Assembly (NCBI RefSeq): GCF_000564855.1 | Contig: NZ_AYXG01000240.1 | Location: 1 to 57,741, forward strand | From: Actinokineospora spheciospongiae | GTDB lineage: Bacteria > Actinomycetota > Actinomycetes > Mycobacteriales > Pseudonocardiaceae | Reading direction: 5' to 3' | DNA: 57,741 nt | Translations under genes and position numbers: made by a program | In this document: in pieces, positions 22,542 through 31,522 of the stretch | How the letters are laid out: each line of letters starts with the position of its first letter | How positions within the stretch are numbered: the first letter of the stretch is position 1 | The notes under the pieces: model-generated | The model's input: only the letters and a program-made list of their open reading frames with translations | Database searches by the model: none | What the model was told of the DNA's origin: nothing

Positions 22542-22901
22542 ATGTCCGTACCCACTTTCGGCACCACCGTCCTCGACTGCCCCGACCCGATCGCCCTGGC
22601 GGGCTTCTACGCCCGGCTCCTCGAGTGGCCGGAGCCGGGGGAGCAGCGGGAGAACGGCTGGGTGAACCTGAACGGCCCCGGCGGTCGGCTCTCCTTCCAG
22701 CGCGTCGCCGACCACACCCCGCCCACCTGGCCCACGGGTGAGCGCCCCCAGCAGTTGCACCTCGACCTCTACGTCGAGGACCTGGAGGCCGCGCACACCC
22801 GGGCGGTCGGCCTCGGTGCCCGGCTCCTGGACGACGGGGCGGAGGACTTCCGCGTGTACGCCGACCCGGCCGGGCACCCGTTCTGCCTCTGCCTCTCCTG
22901 A
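22542..22901 (+). CDS. VOC-family (glyoxalase/bleomycin-resistance fold) protein
   Basis: A 119-aa protein with paired beta-alpha-beta-beta-beta modules: TTVLDCPDPIALAGFYARLL at the start and LHLDLYVEDLEAAHTRAVGLGA in the second half, ending FRVYADPAGHPFCLCLS. Proteins of this subgroup are small metal-binding dioxygenase-, lyase- or resistance-type proteins; the substrate is unknown. ATG is preceded by AGGAGG, the best ribosome site in this region. It probably belongs to the CGNR regulon. Confidence 0.85.
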   Translation: MSVPTFGTTVLDCPDPIALAGFYARLLEWPEPGEQRENGWVNLNGPGGRLSFQRVADHTPPTWPTGERPQQLHLDLYVEDLEAAHTRAVGLGARLLDDGAEDFRVYADPAGHPFCLCLS

Positions 22902-22912
22902 TCTATTCGCCG

Positions 22913-22924
22913 TGTGTATACACA
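22913..22924. promoter_or_regulatory. PadR-type palindrome TGTGTATACACA
   Basis: A perfect 12-bp palindrome 19 bases before the PadR start codon, next to a possible -10 (TAGAGT). PadR repressors bind TGT/ACA-type palindromes, so this is probably the autoregulatory operator of the PadR-ABC operon. Confidence 0.65.
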
Positions 22925-22943
22925 TCCGGTAGAGTCCCGGGGC

Positions 22944-23468
22944 ATGTCAATCGGACACGCCTTGCTGGGGCTGCTGGAGACCGGTCCCCGGCACGGCTAC
23001 GACCTCAAGCGCGCCTACGACGAGCGCTTCGGGCAAGACCGCCCGCTGGCCTACGGACAGGTCTACTCGACGCTGTCCCGTCTGCTGCGCAACGGACTCG
23101 TGGAGGAGAGCGGTGTCGAACCAGGGGGCGGTCCCGACCGCAAGCGCTACGCCATCACCCACGCCGGGGTCACCGACGTGGCGGAGTGGCTCGTGACCCC
23201 GGAGAAGCCGCAGATCTACCTGCAGAGCGCGCTCTACACCAAGGTCGTGCTCGCGCTGATGTCCGGGCGCAGCGCGGAGGACGTGCTCGACGCGCAGCGG
23301 GTCGCGCACCTCAAGGCTATGCGGGAGCTGACCGCGCGCAAGCAGGAGGGGGACCTGGCCGACCAGTTGATCTGCGACCACGCCCTGTTCCACCTGGAGG
23401 CGGACCTGCGCTGGTTGGAGCTGACCACCGCCCGCCTGGCCGACCTGGGCGCGCAGGTCGCGTCATGA
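22944..23468 (+). CDS. PadR-family transcriptional regulator
   Basis: A 174-aa protein with the PadR winged helix (HALLGLLETGPRHGYDLKRAY ... YGQVYSTLSRLLRNGLVEE) and a C-terminal dimerisation helix bundle. The start is the ATG after GGGG; an upstream GTG would overlap the operator. The stop overlaps the ABC ATPase start (ATGA). PadR genes placed before ABC exporter genes usually repress them until a toxic compound binds, which is the likely role here. Confidence 0.88.
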   Translation: MSIGHALLGLLETGPRHGYDLKRAYDERFGQDRPLAYGQVYSTLSRLLRNGLVEESGVEPGGGPDRKRYAITHAGVTDVAEWLVTPEKPQIYLQSALYTKVVLALMSGRSAEDVLDAQRVAHLKAMRELTARKQEGDLADQLICDHALFHLEADLRWLELTTARLADLGAQVAS

Positions 23469-24145
23469 GCGACGTGCTGCTGGTCGGGACCGACCTGCGC
23501 AAGTCGTTCGGAAAAACCCCTGCGCTGGACGGGGCCGGGATGAGCGTGGCGGCGGGGGAGGTCGTCGCGGTGCTGGGGCCGTCCGGGTCGGGGAAGTCGA
23601 CGCTGCTGCACTGCCTGGCCGGGATCGTCGCGCCCGAGTCCGGGACGGTCGTGTACGCCGGGCGCGAGTTGTCGGCCATGGGCGACAAGGAGCGCAGCGC
23701 GCTGCGGCGCGGTGAGTTCGGGTTCGTGTTCCAGTTCGGGCAGTTGGTCCCTGAGCTGACCTGCCTGGAGAACGTGGCGCTGCCGCTGCGCCTCGGCGGC
23801 ACCCCGCGCAAGGCGGCGGAGGCGGCGGCCCGCGAGTGGCTGGGGCGGGTGCGGGTCGACGAGGTGGCCGACAAGCGGCCCGGCGAGGTGTCCGGCGGGC
23901 AGGGGCAGCGGGTGGCGGTGGCCAGGGCGCTGGTGACCCGGCCGAAGGTGATCTTCGCCGACGAGCCGACCGGGGCCCTGGACTCGCTCAGCGGCGAGGA
24001 GGTCATGCGGCTGCTCGTCGGCACCGCCAGGGAGACCGGGGCGGCGGTCGTGCTGGTGACCCACGAGGCCAGGGTCGCCGCGTACTCCGACCGCGAGGTC
24101 GTGGTGCGCGACGGGCGCACCAGGGAACCGGAGCACGCGTGGTGA
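23465..24145 (+). CDS. ABC transporter ATP-binding protein
   Basis: A 226-aa ATPase of the LolD/MacB-like group that pairs with FtsX-type permeases. Walker A is GPSGSGKST, the Q-loop is in VFQFGQL, the signature is VSGGQGQR (usual form LSGGQ), Walker B is VIFADEPTGALD and the switch His is in LVTHE. All catalytic residues are present. It overlaps both neighbours by four bases, so regulator, ATPase and permease form one operon. Confidence 0.92.
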   Translation: MSDVLLVGTDLRKSFGKTPALDGAGMSVAAGEVVAVLGPSGSGKSTLLHCLAGIVAPESGTVVYAGRELSAMGDKERSALRRGEFGFVFQFGQLVPELTCLENVALPLRLGGTPRKAAEAAAREWLGRVRVDEVADKRPGEVSGGQGQRVAVARALVTRPKVIFADEPTGALDSLSGEEVMRLLVGTARETGAAVVLVTHEARVAAYSDREVVVRDGRTREPEHAW

Positions 24146-26454
24146 GGGCCTGGTGCAACGACCTGGCCATCGGGGTCCGGCTGGCCGTCGGGGGCGGCCG
24201 GACCTCGCTGGCCAGGTTCCTGCTCAGCACCTTCGGCGTGGCCACGGCGGTGGCCGTGCTGCTGCTGGCCGCCTCGGTGCAGCCGACGTTGCAGGCGCGC
24301 GACGACCGCTCGACCGCCGCGAGCCCCGACTCCAACCCGGCAGACGGGATCACCCCGCTGGCGTACCGCAGCACCTCCACCAACTTCCACGGTCGCAACA
24401 TCGCCGTGCGGTACGTGTACGCCCCGGACGCCACCTCCCCGGTTCCGCCGGGCATGGACGCGGTGCCCGCCGAGGGGTCGATGTGGGTTTCGGGCGACCT
24501 CGCCACCCTGCTCGCCGAGCCGGGTTCGGGGCTGCTGCGCGACCGCTTCCCCGCGCGCGTGGCCGGGGTGCTCGGCCAGGAGGGCGTGCCCGACCCGCAC
24601 GACCTGGTCGCCTACGTCGGCGCCGGACCGGACCTGGTGGGCGGCTCGCTGACCACCCCCGTCTACGCGTTCGGCACCTTCGAGCAGGTCCGCTACCTCG
24701 ACCCGACGCTGCTGCTGCTGATCCTGCTCGGGATCGTGGCGCTGCTGGTGCCGGTGTTCATCTTCCTCGCGGCCAGCACCCGCATCGCCGGGGCCGAGCG
24801 GGACCGGCGGCTGTCCGCGCTGCGGCTGGTGGGCGCGGGTGACCGGCAGGTGCGGCGGATCGCGGCGGCGGAGTCGCTGGTGAGCGCTGTTGCCGGGCTG
24901 GTCGTCGGGGTCGGGCTGTACCAGGTGGGGCGGTCGGTGGCGCCGGGCGTGGTGCTCGCCGGGATCAGCGTGTACCCGTCGGACATCGTGCCGGTGTGGT
25001 GGCTGGCCGCGCTGGTGGTGCTCGCGGTGCCGGTGCTGGCCGTGCTGACCGCGCAGTTCGCCCTGCGCCGCACCATCATCGAGCCGCTGGGTGTGGTGCG
25101 GTTCAGCAAGCCGGTCAACCGGAAGCCTGCCTGGCGGTTCGCGGTGATCGGGTTCGGCGTGGTGCTGCTGCTCTGGCACGGCGGCGGCGCCAGGGCGGGC
25201 AGCGAGGTGTGGTCCTACAGCGTCGCCGCCGGGGCCACGCTGCTGCTGGCGGGCGTGCCGATCCTGCTGCCGCTGGTGATCGAGCGGGCGGTGGCGCGGC
25301 TGCGCGGCGGACCGACGTCGTGGCAGCTTGCCATCCGCAGGCTCCAGCTCGACTCCGGCACCTCGGCCAGGGTCGTCGGCGGGGTGGCCATCGTGCTCGC
25401 CGGGGCGATCGCCGTGCAGTCGGTGCTGGTCGCGCAGGCGGACCGCTTCGCGGACTCGCCGTCCGAGGTCTCGACCACGGCCGGGCAGAGCCCGCACATG
25501 CAGGTCTACCCGGAGGCCGACGCCATCCAGCGCAGCATCGATCTGCTCGACGGGGTGCCGGGTGTGCGCGGGGCGTTCCCCAGCGAGAGCGTGACCTTCG
25601 AGCTGGAGGAGACGGGGATGACCTACGGCCTCAACGTGCTCGACTGCGCGGTGGTGACCGAGGTCTACCGGGTGCCCGATTGCGGGGGCGGGCAGGTCTA
25701 CGCCGTGGGCGGTGCGGACTTCCCCGAGCTGTTCACGTCCGGTCGCACGCTGCGGCTGATGGACGTGGCCCCGGGTGGGGAGTACCGCCCCCGGGCCGCC
25801 TGGACCATCCCGGAGATCCGCCGCGTCGCCCGGCCCGCCGAGTCGGGCACGTCGTTGTACGGCCTCTTCCTCACCGCGGGCGGCACCCTGCCGGACCCGC
25901 TGCCCACCACCTCGCGGACCACCGTCGACGTCGTGCTCGACCCGACCGACCCGGACGCCCTGGACCGGGCGTACGCGGCGCTGGCCCCGCTGGGGTGGAA
26001 GGTGCACAGCAACGAGTTCGACCCCTACTACTACGGCTCCCGCCTCGTCGAGGAGCAGTCGTTCCTGACCATCCGCCGCGGCCTGCTCATCGGGGCGGTG
26101 TTCATCCTGCTGCTGGCCGGGATCAGCCTGCTGGTGCTGGCGCTGGAGCACATCCGCGAACGCCGCCGCCCGCTGGCCGTCCTCGCCGCCAGCGGGGTGC
26201 CCACGGGGGCGCTGGCCCGGTCGCTGCTGTGGCAGATCGCCGTCCCGATCGCACTGGGGGTGCTCATCGCCATCGGCACCGGCATCGCCCTGGCCGCACT
26301 GGTCCTGCGGCTGGGCAACGACCCGCTGTACGTCGACTGGCCGAGCGTGGGCCTGATGACCCTCGCCGCCGCCGTCCTCGGCCTGCTGGTCTCGGTGGTC
26401 ACCCTGCCGTTCCTGCGCGGCGCCACCCGGCTCACCTCGCTGCGCACGGAGTAG
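24142..26454 (+). CDS. FtsX-like ABC permease
   Basis: A 770-aa membrane protein. One helix lies near residues 25-45, followed by an external domain. The first FtsX block starts near residue 190 (LLLLILLGIVALLVPVFIFL, then the cytoplasmic ERDRRLSALRLVGAGDRQVRR coupling region). A second external domain comes next, and a second FtsX block starts near residue 645 (LIGAVFILLLAGISLLVLAL). Ten helices in all fit the two-domain permeases of antimicrobial or lipoprotein export systems. The exported compound is unknown; PadR control suggests a drug or stress signal. Confidence 0.87.
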   Translation: MRAWCNDLAIGVRLAVGGGRTSLARFLLSTFGVATAVAVLLLAASVQPTLQARDDRSTAASPDSNPADGITPLAYRSTSTNFHGRNIAVRYVYAPDATSPVPPGMDAVPAEGSMWVSGDLATLLAEPGSGLLRDRFPARVAGVLGQEGVPDPHDLVAYVGAGPDLVGGSLTTPVYAFGTFEQVRYLDPTLLLLILLGIVALLVPVFIFLAASTRIAGAERDRRLSALRLVGAGDRQVRRIAAAESLVSAVAGLVVGVGLYQVGRSVAPGVVLAGISVYPSDIVPVWWLAALVVLAVPVLAVLTAQFALRRTIIEPLGVVRFSKPVNRKPAWRFAVIGFGVVLLLWHGGGARAGSEVWSYSVAAGATLLLAGVPILLPLVIERAVARLRGGPTSWQLAIRRLQLDSGTSARVVGGVAIVLAGAIAVQSVLVAQADRFADSPSEVSTTAGQSPHMQVYPEADAIQRSIDLLDGVPGVRGAFPSESVTFELEETGMTYGLNVLDCAVVTEVYRVPDCGGGQVYAVGGADFPELFTSGRTLRLMDVAPGGEYRPRAAWTIPEIRRVARPAESGTSLYGLFLTAGGTLPDPLPTTSRTTVDVVLDPTDPDALDRAYAALAPLGWKVHSNEFDPYYYGSRLVEEQSFLTIRRGLLIGAVFILLLAGISLLVLALEHIRERRRPLAVLAASGVPTGALARSLLWQIAVPIALGVLIAIGTGIALAALVLRLGNDPLYVDWPSVGLMTLAAAVLGLLVSVVTLPFLRGATRLTSLRTE

Positions 26455-26460
26455 GACCCG

Positions 26461-26492
26461 GGCCCCGGGGAGGGTCCGACCTCCCCGGGGCC
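26461..26492. terminator. Bidirectional hairpin between permease and dioxygenase genes
   Basis: A perfect 13-bp stem (GGCCCCGGGGAGG and its complement) with a six-base loop fills the gap between two convergent genes. Confidence 0.75.
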
Positions 26493-26494
26493 GG

Positions 26495-27259
26495 TCACAT
26501 CAGCAGGTACGCGGCGCTCCCCAGCCGGGCGATCGTGCCGTCGGCGGGCTGCTCGTCGAACAGCGTGGTGGCCGCCCCGCGGCGGTGGAAGCCGGTGAGC
26601 ACGGCGTGCCGGGTGCCGCTGGAGTTGTTGCGGGTGCCCGAGTGCCACACGTGCGAGTTGAACAGCCAGGCCGTCCCGGCGGGCCCGGACAGCAGCACCT
26701 GATCCGGGTGGTCCTCGTGCCCGCGCGGCGCCACGAACCCCCAGTCCAGGTGCGACCCCGGCACCACCCGCGTCGACCCGTTCTCCGGGGTGAAGTCGGT
26801 CAGCGCCACGATCGCCGTGCACACCTGCCACCGCCCCGGCCCGGCCCGCTCCGGCGAATCCCGGTGCAGCGCCTGGCCCCCGTGCTCCGGGGTGCCCGCC
26901 CGGTAGTGCATCTCGTCGACCCGGAACTCCGGCCCGAGCAGGTGCCGCACCGCCGCCAGCAACCGCGGCCGCAGCCAGAACGCGTCGAACACCGGCCCGG
27001 CCTCCAGCAGCCCCCGCAGGTGCAGCGTCCCGCCCTGCCTGCCCGACCCCGCCAGCAGCCGCTCCAACTCCGCCATCGCCGCCTCGACCCGCGCCCGGTC
27101 GAGGAAGGTGTCGAACCGGCAGAACCCGAGCTCGTCCAGCTCGACCAGTTGCTGCGGGTCGAGCAGGTCCGATCGCACCCCCAACTCGGAGAGAACCTCG
27201 TGCACCCCTCCGGTGTAGCCCAGCGGAGCCGCCCGTGCCACCGGATTGACCGGATTCAC
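26495..27259 (-). CDS. Phytanoyl-CoA dioxygenase (PhyH)-family Fe(II)/2-oxoglutarate oxygenase
   Basis: A 254-aa double-stranded beta-helix oxygenase. The iron ligands appear as H-x-D in ALHRDSPE and the distal His in HVWHSGTRNN; the 2-oxoglutarate Arg is in SGTRHAV. PENGSTRVVPGSH is a typical PhyH segment. The substrate is unknown; family members hydroxylate fatty acyl-CoAs and many secondary metabolites. The GTG three bases after the PucR stop is used here; a GTG 18 codons later lies next to GGAGG and may be the true start. It could be translated as part of the upstream regulator message. Confidence 0.8.
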   Translation of the reverse strand: MNPVNPVARAAPLGYTGGVHEVLSELGVRSDLLDPQQLVELDELGFCRFDTFLDRARVEAAMAELERLLAGSGRQGGTLHLRGLLEAGPVFDAFWLRPRLLAAVRHLLGPEFRVDEMHYRAGTPEHGGQALHRDSPERAGPGRWQVCTAIVALTDFTPENGSTRVVPGSHLDWGFVAPRGHEDHPDQVLLSGPAGTAWLFNSHVWHSGTRNNSSGTRHAVLTGFHRRGAATTLFDEQPADGTIARLGSAAYLLM

Positions 27260-27262
27260 CTG

Positions 27263-29161
27263 CTATCGGCGCAGGCGGTGCAGGCGGAGGGCGAGTTGGA
27301 TCTCCAGGGCGCGGCGCGGGTCCTGCCAGTCCTCGCCCAGCAGGGTCGCCACCCGGTCGAGCCGTTGCACGACCGTGTTCACGTGGACGTGGAGCAGGTC
27401 CTTGGCGCGGGCGAGGCTGGCGCCGGAGTCGAAGTAGGCGGTGAGGGTGCCCAGCAGGTCGGTGCCTCGGCGGGAGTCGTAGTCGAGGACCGGGCCGAGG
27501 ACCGAGTCGACGTGGGCGGTCAGGTCGCGGGTGTCGCCCAGCAGGAGGCCGATGAAGCCCAGGTCGGCGGTGGTGGCGCCGTCGCCCGCGCGGTCCAGGG
27601 CGAGCAGGGAGCGGGCGCAGCGGGCCGCTTCGGCGTGGGCCGCCGCCAGTTCGGGGATGCCGGTGGCCGGGCCCGCGGCGCCGACGGTGACCGGGGCGTC
27701 GACGGCGGTGCCCAGGTCGGTGGCGACCCGGGCGGGGTGGACCGGGCCCGGTGCCAGCACCACGACCTGCTCCGCGTGCACCCCGACCAGTCCGCCGTAG
27801 CGGCTCGCGGCCGTGGCCAGCCTGCGGCGGGGGACCTCCGAGGCGCAGACCAGGACCATGTGCGGCGCCGACAGGTCCACCCCCAGCCGGGCGCCGCGCG
27901 CCGCCAGCCCGGACGGGTTGCGCGTCGGCGCGGTCAGCAGGTCCGACAGGAGTTCGCCGCGGACCTCGTCCTCCGCCGCGGCCACCGAACGCCGCAGCAG
28001 CAACAGCAGCGCCGTCACCACCCCGGCCCGTTCGAACAGCCGCCGTTCCGCGTCGCCCAGGTCCGCTCGGCCGGACAGGACCAGGCTGCCCAGCACCTCC
28101 GGGCCCGCCTGCACCGCGCACACCCACGCCCGCTCCACCGCCGCCACCCGGCCCGACGCCTGCGCCGCCACCCGACCCGTCGCGTCCATCGGCGCCGCCC
28201 GGCCCGGCGCCTCCACCAGCACCGCCCGGCCGGAGGCCTCCACCGGGAACGGGCCGCACGGGTCGCCGACCCGGGCCAGTTCCGCCCCGCCCGCGTCGAA
28301 CACCGCGATCCCGCCGCCCAGGACCGAGGCCAGGGCTCCGGCGACCTCGTCGAGGTCGCCGCCGCGCAGGACCAGGTCCATCAGCTTGTCGTGCGCTTCC
28401 GCGGCCTGGCGCAGGGCGGAGACGTGGCCGGAGATGGTGGTGTGCGCGGTGTTCAGCTCCGCCAGGGCGGCCCGGGTGGAGTCCAGGAGGCGGGCCGTGT
28501 CGATGGCGATGGCGGCGTGGTCGGCCAGGGACGACAGCAGGGCGACCTCGTCGGGGGTGAAGTCGCGGGCGGTGCGGTCGGCCGCGTACAGCACGCCGAT
28601 CACCCGGCTGCCCAGGGCGAGCGGCACGCCCAGGATCGCCGTCAGGCCCTCGTCGCGCACCGACGAGTCGATCGGGCCGGTGTGGTTGAAGCGGGTGTCG
28701 GCGAAGTAGTCGCGGCTGGCGTAGGGGCGGGCGGTTTGGGCGACCAGTCCGCCCAGGCCCTCGCCCATGCCGAGCTGGACCTGTTGGAACAGCGCGGACA
28801 CCGAGCCGTCGGTCACCCGCACGTAGGTCTTGCCCGCGTGCTCGTCGTTCAGCGACAGGTACGACACGTCGACGCCGAGGAGCATCCGGGCCCGGTGGAC
28901 GATCGAGCGCAGGACCGCGTCGGTGTCGCGCAGTGCGGCGAGGTCGCCCGCGGTGTCGAACAGGGCGGTCAGCTCCGCTTCGCGGCGGCGGTGGGCGGTG
29001 ACGGTGCGGCGGACCCGCAGCGCCGCCGCGACGGCGCGGTCCACCGCCGCCAGCGCGTCCCCGCCGAGGCCGGACGCGCGGGCCGTGGCCGCGACGCCGG
29101 ACAGCTCCTCGGGGCTCGCCCCCTCGGCCAGCAGGTCGAGCAGGGTGAGCAGGTCTGTCAC
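27263..29161 (-). CDS. GAF-PucR (CdaR-like) transcriptional regulator
   Basis: A 632-aa regulator. A helical N-terminus is followed by a GAF domain (about residues 55-215; ILGVPLALGSRVIGVLYAADR), a coiled linker, a GGDEF-like CdaR middle domain and a C-terminal PucR HTH (FDSGASLARAKDLLHVHVNTVVQRLDRV). Proteins of this type activate catabolic genes in answer to a small molecule bound in the GAF domain. I chose the GTG with GGAGG about ten bases upstream; a GTG six codons earlier is possible. It ends the MFS/regulator pair, next to a 3-hydroxybutyrate dehydrogenase, and probably controls both. Confidence 0.85.
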   Translation of the reverse strand: MTDLLTLLDLLAEGASPEELSGVAATARASGLGGDALAAVDRAVAAALRVRRTVTAHRRREAELTALFDTAGDLAALRDTDAVLRSIVHRARMLLGVDVSYLSLNDEHAGKTYVRVTDGSVSALFQQVQLGMGEGLGGLVAQTARPYASRDYFADTRFNHTGPIDSSVRDEGLTAILGVPLALGSRVIGVLYAADRTARDFTPDEVALLSSLADHAAIAIDTARLLDSTRAALAELNTAHTTISGHVSALRQAAEAHDKLMDLVLRGGDLDEVAGALASVLGGGIAVFDAGGAELARVGDPCGPFPVEASGRAVLVEAPGRAAPMDATGRVAAQASGRVAAVERAWVCAVQAGPEVLGSLVLSGRADLGDAERRLFERAGVVTALLLLLRRSVAAAEDEVRGELLSDLLTAPTRNPSGLAARGARLGVDLSAPHMVLVCASEVPRRRLATAASRYGGLVGVHAEQVVVLAPGPVHPARVATDLGTAVDAPVTVGAAGPATGIPELAAAHAEAARCARSLLALDRAGDGATTADLGFIGLLLGDTRDLTAHVDSVLGPVLDYDSRRGTDLLGTLTAYFDSGASLARAKDLLHVHVNTVVQRLDRVATLLGEDWQDPRRALEIQLALRLHRLRR

Positions 29162-29196
29162 GGCGTCGCGGGCCTCCACCGGGGGGATGGTGCCAC

Positions 29197-30510
29197 TCAG
29201 CGGGTGGCCGGGGCGGGTTCGTCGTGCAGGGAAGTCCCGGCGGTCTCCTCGGCCAGGAACACCGCCGCGGTGGTGATCGCGCACATGGCCACCACGTAGA
29301 GCGACACCGGGATGGTGCTGTCGTACTCCTGGAACAGGGCCACCGCGATCAGCGGCGCCACCGCACCGGCCGCGATCGAGGAGAGCTGCCCGCCGATCGA
29401 CAGCCCGGTGTAGCGGACCCGGGTGGGGTACTGCTCGGAGAAGAACGCCGCCTGCGGCCCGTACATCGCCCCGTGCAGCACCAGCCCCACGGTGGCCGCG
29501 GCGATGATGACCGGGGTGGAGCGGCTGTCGAGCAGGGCGAAGAAGGCGAACGCCCACCCGGCCATGGCGATCGCGCCGAACAGGTACACCGGGCGCCTGC
29601 CCAGCCGGTCCGACAGCGCGCCCCACAGCGGGATCGACACGAAGTGCACCGCCGACCCGACCAGCACCGCGGTCAGCCCGAGGCCGCGGGTCAGGCCCAG
29701 CCCGGTGGTGACGTAGACCAGGATGAACGCGGTCAGCACGTAGTAGGAGACGTTCTCCGCCATCCGGGCGCCGATGGTGATCAGCACCTGCCGCCGGCTC
29801 GTGCGGAACACCTCCACGGCGGGCGCGTGCTCCCGCCCGCCCGCCCGCTCGGCCGCCGCCAGGAACACCGGGGACTCCGCCACGGTCAGCCGAATCCACA
29901 GCCCGATGACGACCAGCACCCCGGAGATCAGGAACGGGATGCGCCAGCCCCAGGACTCGAACGCCGCGTCGGTCTGGACCGCGGCCAGCACCGCGAGCAC
30001 CGCGGTGGCCAGCAGGTTGCCGCCCGGCGCTCCGCACTGCGGCCAGGACGCCCAGAACCCGCGGCGGGCGTCGTCGCCGTGCTCGGAGACGATCAGCACG
30101 GCCCCGCCCCACTCGCCGCCGAGGGCGAAGCCCTGCACCAGGCGCAGCAGGATCAGCAGGAGCGGGGCGCCCGCGCCGATCATCGCGTAGGTGGGCAGCA
30201 GGCCCATGGCGAAGGTGGCGCCGCCCATCAGCAGCAGGCTCACCACCAGCAGCTTCTTGCGGCCGACCTTGTCGCCGTAGTGGCCGAACACCAGCCCGCC
30301 GATGGGTCGGGCGAGGAAGCCGATGGCGAAGGTGAGGAAGGAGAGCAGGGTTCCGGTGAGCGGGTCGCTGTCGGGGAAGAACAGCTTGTTGAAGACCAGG
30401 GCCGCCGCGGAGGCGTAGAGGAAGAAGTCGTACCACTCGATCGTCGTGCCGACGAGGCTGGCGCCGACGATGCGGACGAAGGACTTCGGCTGCGCTGCCG
30501 TCATCGTCAT
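29197..30510 (-). CDS. MFS transporter of the metabolite:proton symporter (MHS) family
   Basis: A 437-aa protein with twelve transmembrane helices. The MHS signature IVGASLVGTTIEWYDFFLYA at the start, GHYGDKVGRKKLL (motif A) and LRLVQGFALGGEWGGAVL (motif B) are clear. The family imports organic acids such as shikimate, 2-oxoglutarate or betaine with protons. Its position between a GAF-PucR regulator and 3-hydroxybutyrate dehydrogenase suggests 3-hydroxybutyrate or a related acid as substrate; this is inference. The start is the second of three nearby start codons, eight bases after GAGA. Confidence 0.88.
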   Translation of the reverse strand: MTMTAAQPKSFVRIVGASLVGTTIEWYDFFLYASAAALVFNKLFFPDSDPLTGTLLSFLTFAIGFLARPIGGLVFGHYGDKVGRKKLLVVSLLLMGGATFAMGLLPTYAMIGAGAPLLLILLRLVQGFALGGEWGGAVLIVSEHGDDARRGFWASWPQCGAPGGNLLATAVLAVLAAVQTDAAFESWGWRIPFLISGVLVVIGLWIRLTVAESPVFLAAAERAGGREHAPAVEVFRTSRRQVLITIGARMAENVSYYVLTAFILVYVTTGLGLTRGLGLTAVLVGSAVHFVSIPLWGALSDRLGRRPVYLFGAIAMAGWAFAFFALLDSRSTPVIIAAATVGLVLHGAMYGPQAAFFSEQYPTRVRYTGLSIGGQLSSIAAGAVAPLIAVALFQEYDSTIPVSLYVVAMCAITTAAVFLAEETAGTSLHDEPAPATR

Positions 30511-30635
30511 CACCGTTTCTCACAGGGGGACAGGGAAGCCCTGCGGCGTTTCTCGCAGGGAACGGGGGACCGGCCCCACCAGGCCGGGGACGATGCCGGG
30601 TGGGGACGAGGGGGTGGGTGGCGGGAGGGAGTGAT

Positions 30636-31400
30636 TCAGTTGGCGGTCCAACCGCCGTCGATCGGGAGGGAAGCTCCGGTCAGGTGGGCCGCGTGCGGGC
30701 CGCACAGCCAGGCGACCAGGGCGGCGACCTCCGCCGGTTCGACCAGTTGCTTGAGCGGTGCCCGGTCCAGCAGCACCTGCTCGACCACCTCGTCCCGCTC
30801 GATGCCGTGCGCCCGGGCCTGGTCGGCGATCTGCCCGGTGACCAGCGCCGTGCGCACGTACCCGGGGCTGACGCAGTTGCTGGTCACCCCGTGCGGCGCC
30901 CCCTCCACCGCGGTGACCTTCGACAGCCCCTCCAGCGCGTGCTTGGCCGTCACGTAGGCGACCTTGTACGCGCTGGCCCGCAGCCCGTGCACGCTGGACA
31001 GGTTCACCACCCGGCCCCAGCCGCGGGCGTACATGTGCGGCAGCGACCGGCGGATCAGCAGGAACGGCGCGGTGACCATGACCCGCTGCAGGTGGGTGAA
31101 CCGCTCCACCGGGAACTCGTGCAGCGGTGCCACGTGCTGCAACCCGGCGTTGTTGACCAGGACGTCGACCTCGGCGGGCAGCCGGTCGACCGCCGGGGGG
31201 TCGGACAGGTCCGCGGTGTGCGCCCACCCGCCGACCTCCTCCGCCGCCGCGGCGGCCCCGGCGGCGTCCACGTCGACCACGTGCACCTTCGCCCCGGCGG
31301 CGGCGAGCGCCCGCACGCACGCCAGGCCGATGCCGCTCGCGCCGCCGGTGACCAGGGCCGTGCGCCCGGCCAGGGGGTTGTGATCCGGACCACTCGTCAT
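30636..31400 (-). CDS. bdhA: 3-hydroxybutyrate dehydrogenase-like SDR
   Basis: A 254-aa short-chain dehydrogenase. TGGASGIG binds NAD, NNAGLQHVAPLHEFP matches the 3-hydroxybutyrate dehydrogenase group, and the catalytic residues are Ser in NLSSVHG and Y-x-x-x-K in AYVTAKHALEG. The reaction is (R)-3-hydroxybutyrate + NAD+ to acetoacetate, a step of poly-3-hydroxybutyrate and ketone-body use. It lies 125 bases upstream of the MFS gene on the same strand, giving a dehydrogenase-transporter-regulator set. Confidence 0.85.
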   Translation of the reverse strand: MTSGPDHNPLAGRTALVTGGASGIGLACVRALAAAGAKVHVVDVDAAGAAAAAEEVGGWAHTADLSDPPAVDRLPAEVDVLVNNAGLQHVAPLHEFPVERFTHLQRVMVTAPFLLIRRSLPHMYARGWGRVVNLSSVHGLRASAYKVAYVTAKHALEGLSKVTAVEGAPHGVTSNCVSPGYVRTALVTGQIADQARAHGIERDEVVEQVLLDRAPLKQLVEPAEVAALVAWLCGPHAAHLTGASLPIDGGWTAN

Positions 31401-31522
31401 GCGTCCACGGTAGGAGCGGGGGGTGCCCGCGGACCATGTGCGCCCGCACCACAAGCCGGGGGTTCGCCGTGTTCGTGTCGCACATGCGGACATGCGCATG
31501 GTCAAGTGCGTAGGCTGGCCCC

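Noticed and set aside
26585-29299. A 904-codon rightward frame across the PhyH and PucR genes
   Set aside because: It is antisense to two genes with complete motifs and contains no domain.
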